A DNA stretch of 64,000 nucleotides from Dasypus novemcinctus (taxonomy: Eukaryota > Chordata > Mammalia > Cingulata > Dasypodidae), in the NCBI RefSeq assembly GCF_030445035.2, contig NC_080680.1, positions 94,617,157-94,681,156 of the forward strand, read 5' to 3'. The notes under the pieces were generated by a model. That model did no database searches and was not told the DNA's origin. It saw nothing but the letters and a program-made list of their open reading frames with translations. The position numbers and the translations under genes were made by a program. Positions 56,368 through 64,000 of the stretch are shown here, piece after piece (the first letter of the stretch is position 1; every line of letters starts with the position of its first letter).

Positions 56368-57898
56368 ATTTATTTATTTGATAGATTAGATTGTTTAATT
56401 GATCCTGAGTTTTTCAACTTCCTACAGGGTGCCCATTTGCTGTTCTTTTTTAAAAAATTTCTTTGTCTTTACTTATTTTTTAATGTTACATTAAAAAAAT
56501 ATGAGGTCCCCATATACCCCCCCACCCCCCTCACCCCACTCCTCCCATAACGACAACTTCCTCCATCATCATGGGACATTTACTGCACTTGATGAATACA
56601 TCTCTGAGCACTGCTTCACCACATGGCCAATGGTCCACATTACAGTTTACGCTCCCCCCCAATCCACCTAGTGGGCCATGGGAGGACATACAGTGTCCAG
56701 TAACTGTCCCTGCAGTACCACTCCAAGTCCTGAAAATGCCCCCACATCACATCTCTTCTTCCCACTCCCCACCTTCGGCAGCTACCATGTCCACTTTCTC
56801 CATCTCAATGCTATATTTACTTCCATTACTAATCACAATAGTTCCAGAATAGAATATCAGTAAGTCCACTCTAATCCATACTCTATTCCTCCATTCTGTG
56901 GACCCTGGGATGGTTATGTCCGCTCCCCCTCTGTATTGAGAGTGTGTTTAGATTCCACTTGGATGATGGATGCAATTCTCCTGTTTGCAGTTGTAGCACT
57001 CTTGGCTCCCTGGTGTGGTGGTTGACCTTCTTCACCTCCCTGTTAGCTGGCTGGTGTAGGTCCAATAAACCCCAGAGGGGAGGAGTTGCAAGTCTGTTGA
57101 GGCTCAGGGCCTGGGTGTCACATGGACAGTCCAGAGATTCAGGTCCCCTGAGTATACACTAAACCCCAGCGCCAACCACAGGTCCGGCAAAAGTGACAGG
57201 AGAGGCTTGTGAACAAAGATCACATCCGAGTCCAACTCCATCACACTCAGGAACACAAACTCCAAAGTAGGGCCAACTGACATGGCACTGAACTCCATCT
57301 GCCATGACCAATAGAACCTGTGGGTCTCCGTAGCCCTCAGAAGAACCAATACCTGGGGCTGTATCTACTTTAGCTGTCTCTGGGACTCTGCTGAGGTGTG
57401 CATAAGGGCGACCCCTCTGATGACCTCCCGGATGTTTTTTGGAGACTCATAGCCATATAAACTCATTTGTCCTTTCCATTTCCCCCTTTTATTCAAGGTC
57501 AGAAAGCATTTTTAACTCCTGATATTACATGTAGGCTGAGATATTCTGCTGGTCTGAGTTGACCCTTTTATTCAAGGTCGTTCTCCAGCCACATCATCAG
57601 CTCGGTACTTGGTAGTCATCCCTCGGTGCCAGGGAGTCATGTCCCACGCTGGGGGAAAGGCAGTGCATTTACATGCTGAGTTTGGCTTTGAGACTGGCCA
57701 CATTTGAGCAACATGAAGGCTCTTAGGAGGTAAATCTTAGGCACCCAGCAGCTCTAGGCCTAGTTCTTATTTCAGGCACACAGGCTCACAAGTGTAGTCA
57801 TTAGCATCAAGGGCTCATTGTTGGACCATCCTTCCTTATTGGTCTTAGCCATTGCATTCGGGGGACTGTTGCTGTTCCATTAGGGAATGCGACAGAGC
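56368..57898 (-). mobile_element. 5'-truncated L1 3' part with extra 3' flank
   Basis: Perfect 16 bp duplication TCCCAAGAATTTATTT at 56352-56367 and 57899-57914. From about 56452 rightward it matches the family at 32235-34253 (aatatgaggtccccatatac, gtcatgtcccacgctggggg), extending about 240 bp further 5'. Between the duplication and the L1 end lies about 65 bp of unrelated sequence with its own T-rich tail. Confidence 0.85.
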
Positions 57899-57914
57899 TC
57901 CCAAGAATTTATTT

Positions 57915-58095
57915 TTGATTGTGAGGATGACCGTGGGTAAATTTCTTATTTCCTCTGAACTTTTGTTTCCAAAATGAGGATAACTGTAGTAGCTATCTCA
58001 GAGGGTTGCTGTAAGAATTCAATGGGCTAAAGTTCTTAGCACGGTGTGACATGTAGTAAACATTCCATAAACATCTGTTTACTCACTGTGCATCT
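57915..58095 (+). repeat. MIR SINE
   Basis: tttccaaaatgaggataact, gtaagaattcaatgggctaa and catgtagtaaacattccata. Confidence 0.65.
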
Positions 58096-58274
58096 TACAC
58101 AAACTCTCATCCCATTTCTTAGAATAGGGCTTTATTTAAGAACACTGATCTTTCTTGTCAGCTAAGGAAGACACTATTTATTCTTTAAGACTCAGCTCAA
58201 GTCTTAAACCTCTGTGGATCCTTAATGTATCTTTCCTGTCTCTCCAATGAGAATCATTAATATCATTCACGGTG

Positions 58275-58450
58275 TTCCTACAGGTGATGGCAACATTGGT
58301 TAAGAAAGGTCAGAGTGATCAGACTGGGTTCAAATCTGACGGTCTACCTGTGCCTTTGTCTTCCCACCCGTCCTGTGGGGATAACAGTAGTTAGGATGTG
58401 AGATCAGTGAATTAATACCTGCCAAACATTTAGCATTTTCCTTAGACACA
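58275..58450 (+). repeat. MIR SINE
   Basis: cagactgggttcaaatctga, ctgtgcctttgtcttcccac and tgaattaatacctgccaaac. Confidence 0.55.
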
Positions 58451-58589
58451 GAAAGAGAAGTTATTTATTGTCATCATAGTATAATGTGAAAGTCTCGGTG
58501 ACTTGCATTATCCCGCCCTACTTTCCTCTAGGGTAACCCCATCTTAAGCATGTGTGTTTGCCAGAGTTGAGTTGTAAGTATTTGTTTGA

Positions 58590-58680
58590 ACATTAGACTG
58601 TGAGCTCTCTGGAGTAGGGACTGTGTTCATTTATCTTTGATCTCCGGTCTGAGCTGATATAAGTAAATGTTTGTTGCTTA
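58590..58680 (+). repeat. L2 3' end fragment
   Basis: agactgtgagctctctggag and agggactgtgttcatttatc, the final part of L2. Confidence 0.6.
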
Positions 58681-58739
58681 AGTGAGGAAAGTCCCCAGAA
58701 CAGTATGACTTGTCTGGAGTTCACCATAATAGGGCAAAA

Positions 58740-59082
58740 CACCATCCCCCCCACTCCCCGTTTGTCTGTTCTCTGTGTCTCTTTGCTGCATCTTGTTTCT
58801 TTGTCCGCTTCTGTTGTCATCAGCGGCACGGGAAGTGTGGGCGGTGCCATTCCTGGGCAGGCTGCTCCCTCCTTCGCGCTGGGCGGCTCTCCTTATGGGA
58901 GCACTCCTTGCGCGTGGGGCTCCCCTACGCGGGGGACACCCCTGCATGGCAGGGCACTCCTTGCGCACATCAGCACTGCGCAAGGGCCAGTTCCACACGG
59001 GTCAAGGAGGCCCCGGGTCTGAACCGCGGACCTCCCATGTGGTAGACCGACGCCCTAACCACTGGGCCAAGTCCGTTTCCCG
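58740..59082 (-). repeat. DAS-type tRNA SINE lacking its A tail
   Basis: Minus strand, GC-rich young copy from ccccccactccccgtttgtc to gtccgtttccc. The usual poly(T) at the left is absent, unlike other copies. Confidence 0.85.
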
Positions 59083-59695
59083 ACCATTTGTTAAATTGTT
59101 TTTCCAGACATATTACATAGTTATTCAGAGGTGTGCTATCTATGTTCACACAGAACCAGTTAGGATGAAATTAAATCCCTAGCCAGCCCCACAAATGTGG
59201 AAATGTTTGTTATAACCTGAAGTGGCCACAGGGTGGCAGCAAAAGAGAAGAAATTAAAATTGTAGGGGTGGGGGTTTAAGTAGCTGGGCCACAGACGCTT
59301 TCTTTTGGAGCGGAGGGATGGTATTTATCTAGCACCACGTAAGAGTGACTTTAAAGCATTCGTTTTTGGGAAAGTATTAAAATTCACACCCTTTCAATAA
59401 CTGAATAACAAAACAATGTTATTTGATGAACACAACATGCATTCAATGAACTTTCATAAACATACTTTTTCATACACATACACACACACACATGCATATA
59501 TATACTTAACTTTCAGTTATGAGTGGGGGAAAAGTGGGCTGTGAGAGAGAAAAGGAAGGCAGAGATGCCCCCTAGGAACAAGATGCTGTGAGGTGAGCGA
59601 CTGATGAGGATGTTGTTCAGTGTTTAAGGACACAAAATTTTATGCTCAAATTCCAATCCCATTTATCCCTGATGACTTTCTCTCCTACTTTTAAC
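59083..59695. other. Intergenic, no recognised element
   Basis: Contains an AC/AT microsatellite at 59474-59508 (acacatacacacacacacat) and nothing else I recognise. Confidence 0.5.
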
Positions 59696-59699
59696 CAAA

Positions 59700-59885
59700 A
59701 CGTATCAAGACTTACCATGTACCCCGTCACTGTTCTATATATTTTTTTAGATAATTCTTACAACCATCCCAGATAGATATTATTATCCTCATTTTATAAT
59801 TAAGGAATTTGTCCAGGGTCAACAATCTAGTAGATAGTAGAGTCAGGACTCAATACTAGGCACTTGAAGCTCAGAACTCAGGATC
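59700..59885 (-). repeat. MIR SINE
   Basis: tattatcctcattttataat, taaggaatttgtccagggtc and gtagagtcaggactcaatac. Confidence 0.6.
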
Positions 59886-59889
59886 CTCT

Positions 59890-60640
59890 TGCTAGCCTCA
59901 TCGATGGACAAAGGGCAATAATATTTACTGAAGAAAGCTTTGGAAAGAGATGAGGGATGCCTGTCCCATGGTTGGTTACCAGGAAATAGTGACAATTCAT
60001 ATTCTCAGCCATTTATTCCACATAGCTCTCCCACCCCCAAAGGCCTCAGGTCTCTGTCACCATCCTGGTACTGCAGATGATTATCTGTGTGGAAGTACCT
60101 GCAGCTCACCCAGTCACTCCTCTTTTTACCTATTTTCTAATTCCAATACATATTTCTTAATTGTGCACTCTGGGCTATGCCCATGCTTGGTATTTGTAGG
60201 CAGGGAGAGATATCAGACATTTTCTGCTCTGAAGGAATGTTTAGTGTGGTGTGTGTTGGGGATGATTGGGGAAGCGAGAAAGGAAGAGACATACAAGTCA
60301 AAAGTCCTAAGAGGTTGTGATCAGTAATAGGGCAGGGGTGCATACAGAAGAGGGAGCTCAGAGGGTTGTTAATGGGCTGGGAGCCTCTCTTAGATGCCAT
60401 TGCCTCCTGATGGTCCTAGACTATGGAGAAAAGATCAAGCTGGTTCCTATTAATTTTCATAAAGTCAAGGGAGAAGAGAGAAATATGACATCTTAGAGTT
60501 ATCTCAAAGGAAAATTGGTAAGAATCCCTGAAACCCCTTCTCCCAAATGACCATGACAAGCTTTTGCTGGCCATCTTTTCCATAGTCATGATTTTTTACA
60601 GTATTGCTATCGCCACTGAATACTTCCCAACCACCTCAGA
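59890..60640. other. Intergenic, no recognised element
   Basis: The open frame at 59950-60327 has no recognisable domain, start context or splice sites; treated as non-coding. Confidence 0.45.
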
Positions 60641-60644
60641 TTTG

Positions 60645-61118
60645 TTTTATAAAGATTTATTTTATTTCTTCCCACTCCCTCCTTGTTTGCACTTGCTACG
60701 CCTGGTTGTCTTCTTTGTTTCTTTAGGAAGCTCCAGGAACTGAACCTGGGACCTCAGATGTGGGAGGGAGGTGCCTAATCACTTAAGCCACCTCCATTCC
60801 TTGCTTTTTGTGTCTCTCATTATGTTCTTCCTCCTATGTCTCTTGTTGGATCAGCTTCCGGGTCTACCCTTCATTTCAGCTCGCTGTCTTACTTGCCTTC
60901 TCTACAAGGCACTGGGAACCTCTGCTCCCTGCTTCATTGTGTCTTTCATTGTGTTTTTCTTCTTGTGTCTTTGTTGTATCATCATCTTGTTGCAGCTTGC
61001 CCTGCCTGCTTGTTGTGTCAGCTCGCTGTCTTCTTTAGGAGGCACCAGGAACTAAACCAGGTACCTCCCATGTGGTGGGCGGGAGCCCAATCACTTGAGT
61101 CACATCCGCTTCCCCAGC
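60645..61118 (-). repeat. Two-headed tRNA SINE (dimeric form)
   Basis: Minus strand. First tRNA-like block ctgaacctgggacctcagat with acttaagccacctccattcc (60740-60800), second block aactaaaccaggtacctccc with acttgagtcacatccgcttc (61050-61113). Same module order as 29065-29545. Confidence 0.75.
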
Positions 61119-61249
61119 TCAGATTTCTGATGTCATGGCTTCCATCTCCCTTTTGACATTCTCAAGTTGTCTGGCTTTTTAAAAATTATCTTTAAAAAAA
61201 GGTTAATAGATCACACAAAACATTACATTATAAAACGTGAGATTTTATA

Positions 61250-63950
61250 AAGGATTCCAGAAAAAAGACCGGCTGTGTGGTGATGGAGTCCTACCGGAGC
61301 AGGCTGTTACGGGAACCTGCAGGGCGGGAGGTGTCTGGACATTGATCTGGAGAGACTGCAGCAGAATTGCGCTGTTTGCTCAAGGTAGAACTGCGGGTTT
61401 CTAACACTGAAGGTGGAAGCCGTGGGAAGGTAAATCCCTCCCCTGCTAGGGCTAAGAGCCGCAGCATTCACTAGAACTGCCGGTCGTGGGGTGGAGTTTC
61501 CAAGCCCTGTGTCCCCCAAACACGTGAACCCCAAGCCTGTGTTCCCTGAACCCCCATGGCCCATGCTAAATACCCTGAGTCCACATTCTCCCAGGCCTCT
61601 GTTTCCTGAGCCCAACACTCCCAGAAATCCGGCATTGCCCTACCACTCCAGATGCAGACTAACTCCACAAGTGGGAGAGTCTAGGTGGGAGGTGCAGAGG
61701 GGCCAAGGAATGCAGGTTCAATTTTTTGGTCCCCTCTTTTCTATTGAGTTTGGAGGAGATATTAGCTGACTTGGTGAGAGCCTAGGAATAGAGAAGAGGC
61801 AAATCTGGAGAGAGCCCAATTTACCTAAAAGTCTGGAGATAGGAAACTTGGTCTGGGAGAAGGTGGAGTCAGAAAATTAACCAGCCCCCTTGTAGCACAC
61901 CTAAGGGAGAGAGAGGGACAGTAGGACGTGCTTTACAGGCTTCCAATAGCATATTTAGGGTTCCTGGCAAGGGGTGGGTGCTCTCTCAAGAAATTAAAAG
62001 GCATTATTTTCTCAGTGACTTGGTTCACCAGGGACCCATTTGAATTTCCTACAGGAGCCCTTACACAGCCTTCCTGCTGCCTTGGGAGAGAAGGAAGTGA
62101 GGAAGGGAGAAAAAGAGAAGGCCTGACTCCTAAGCAGTTTATTCAGTTGCAAAGAGAACTCTTTGCCTGAGGCCTTGTCTGGTCTTTTTTGTCGGTCTGT
62201 TTTCTTGTTTTTTCTTCCTCTTTATCCCCACCATTGTCCTTTTATTATTTTCTTTTTCCTTGCCTCTCTCTGTTTTTTTTTTTCTTTCTTCTTCCTTCTC
62301 CTTTTTCCACCCTTTTTTGTTTTTTTATATTAGTGCTGCAGGCAGCATTTCTTATTTGCTGTGCTTCCTCATCCTCAATTTTCTCTTTTCTGTGTGTACT
62401 GATTTGGGCTACCAACACTATCCTCTTTCCTTTACATCATTCTCTCCTCCATCATTTATTGTTTCTCTTACATTCTACCGCTCTCTGTTTAGCCCCCAAT
62501 AATTCTGACTTTATCTCTAATACCTCTAACCGGTTTTCTATCATTTATTCCTCTTTATGTTATTGTCCTCTCTTTTCTTTTTCCCTCTCTCCTGATCATA
62601 CTGGCCTATTAATTCATACTATATTCTTCCCGCTATTCAGTTTACCATCTCATTATAGGTACTCCACTTTTTTACGGTTATAGCTATACATAGCTTCCAT
62701 GAGTTCTATATCCATTCTTCTAGATCTCACATGGTTCTTCTGCTAACACTCACTATCAATACTACTATTATATTTTTATTTTCTCACCCCTTTTGTTTTC
62801 TCTGAACCTAATATTTTCCTTCAAGGGAACTTAGTCAACAACAAGGAAATAGAAGAAGAAGAAAAAAGTGACAAAGAGAAGACTTAACACTCACACAAAA
62901 ACAACAACTAATTAAACCTCAAGGCTAGAACAAGAAGATAATCAATAGAATAAACCCAACAAGATAAAATGATGACCAGACAGCAACAAAAAACTACAGA
63001 CCATACCAATAATCAGGAAAACATGGCCCAATACAATGAACAAACTAAAAACCAGAAAGAGAAGTGGAACACTGAACATGTAATTAAAGCTCTCAAAACA
63101 GGTATCATGGACCAATTCAATGAAGTGAAAGAAGAGATTAAGTGTATTAAGAAAACACGTGGAAAACATACAGAGAAAATTGTGGTCATGAACAAAAAGA
63201 TCACAGAGATGATGGGGATCAATAGCACAATCCAAGAAATCAAAAATACACTCAGAAAATAACAGCAGATTTGAAGAGGCAGAGGAGAGAAATAGTGATG
63301 TGGAAGACAGTACATCTGAAATCAGACAGATAGTAGAATTAATCAGTAAAAATATAGAAAAAATCCAACAGGGACTTAGGGACCTGAATGACAATGCAAA
63401 ACGCACAAACATACGCATTATAGGCATCCCAGAAGGAGAAGAGAAGGGAAAGGGGACAGAAGGGGTGTTGAAAGAAATAATGGCTGAAAACTTCCCAAAC
63501 CTATTGAGGGAGATGGATGTACATGTCCAGGAAGCACAATGCACCCTGAACAGCACAAATCCTAACAGGCCTACCCCAAGACATAAACTTGTCAAATTAT
63601 CCAATGCACAAGACAAAGAGAAAATACTAAAAATAGCAAGAGAAAAGAGAACCATCACATACAAAGGAGGCTTCATAAGATTAAGTGCTGATCTCTCATC
63701 TGAAACCATGGAGTCAAGAAGGCAGTGGTATGACATAGTCAAGGTACTAAAAGAAAATAATTTCCAACCGAGAATACTCTATCCAGCAAAGCTATCATTC
63801 AAAAAGGATGGAGAGTTCAAAATATTCAAAGATAAACAAAAACTAAGAGAGTATGCCAACAAGAAACCTGCACTTCAAGAAATACTAAAGGGAGTTCTGC
63901 AGGAGGAAAGAAACAAACAGGAGGGCGGTTGCGGTCACCCCTCGGGCTGA
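61250..63950 (+). mobile_element. 5' part of an L1 (5' UTR and ORF1)
   Basis: About 1.7 kb of 5' UTR-like sequence, including a C/T-rich stretch (62180-62640), then ORF1 on the plus strand. No ORF2 follows; the sequence changes abruptly at about 63925. The start is approximate. Confidence 0.7.
62969..63950 (+). pseudogene. L1 ORF1 (RNA-binding chaperone), frameshifted
   Basis: The first part, 62969-63262, starts MMTRQQQKTTDHTNNQENM and ends in a stop; the frame then shifts so that 63270-63950 continues NSRFEEAEERNSDVEDS, then NIRIIGIPEGEEKGKG (the L1 ORF1 RRM-region signature) and RPTPRHKLVKLSNAQDKEK, followed by the C-terminal domain with RQWYDIVKVLKENNFQPRIL. The last seven residues before the stop read from the unrelated GC-rich sequence. 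One single-base frameshift near 63250 is enough to explain the break. Confidence 0.85.
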
Positions 63951-64000
63951 AGTGTGGTTTGCTGGCCTGGCGAGGGGAGCGGCCGCGGTAGGCCTAATTC
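63926..64000. other. Abrupt GC-rich segment at right end
   Basis: From ggcggttgcggtcacccctc onward, with a NotI-type gcggccgc near 63980, the composition is far more GC- and CpG-rich than the L1 body before it. Not recognised; it could be the start of another element or a CpG island. Confidence 0.4.

Noticed and set aside
59950-60327. 125-codon open frame
   Set aside because: No recognisable domain, repeat-rich surroundings, no supporting splice or promoter signals.
1-64000. CRISPR arrays, operons, phage or plasmid systems
   Set aside because: The DNA is mammalian; repeated units are retrotransposons, with no regularly spaced short repeats and no bacterial-type genes.
50371-64000. Olfactory receptor genes expected next to PDCL from human gene order
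   Set aside because: I found no long receptor-type open frame or family motif on either strand; they may lie beyond the window.

Overview
The window is vertebrate nuclear DNA, almost certainly from an armadillo (Dasypus). It contains about twenty copies of a roughly 400 bp tRNA-derived SINE whose head reads like the armadillo DAS family (an exact RNA polymerase III A box, TGGCCCAGTGG, and a B box, GGTTCAAACCC). It also holds lineage-specific L1 elements and the older MIR, L2 and hAT remnants shared by placental mammals. All genes found are intron-containing; no bacterial, plasmid or CRISPR features are present.

Two protein genes lie on the + strand. Positions 1-25870 hold the last 16 coding exons and the whole 3' UTR of RC3H2 (Roquin-2), an RNA-binding protein with a CCCH zinc finger that represses and degrades stem-loop mRNAs; the exons for its RING finger and the first part of the ROQ domain lie left of the window. 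All exon phases join without a stop to TGA at 20796-20798. An intron carries a well-formed C/D-box snoRNA, best explained as SNORD90. The 5 kb 3' UTR contains a perfect Roquin-target (CDE-type) hairpin, suggesting that the protein may regulate its own message. Positions 42480-50370 hold complete PDCL (phosducin-like protein 1, 301 codons): a GC-rich promoter, a non-coding first exon, three coding exons and a poly(A) signal. The order RC3H2 then PDCL matches the human 9q33 arrangement as I remember it.

The 16.6 kb between the genes (25871-42480) is made of repeats: SINEs nested inside SINEs and MIRs, then a nearly full-length, dead L1 on the minus strand (31113 to about 40420) that was later hit by a second L1, an LTR and several SINEs, many with readable target-site duplications. 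From 50370 to the right end I see no gene. That part holds old L1 fragments, MIRs, a hAT-type MITE with an intact 8 bp duplication, another 5'-truncated L1 with a possible 3' transduction, more SINEs, and the 5' part of a plus-strand L1 (about 61250-63950) whose ORF1 is broken by a frameshift. The last 75 bases switch abruptly to GC-rich sequence.

The observations most worth checking are the CDE hairpin in the RC3H2 3' UTR, the snoRNA, a roughly 100 bp segment shared by an RC3H2 intron and its 3' UTR, a coding exon squeezed between two SINEs, the two-headed SINE subfamily, and the L1 copies with apparent 3' transductions.
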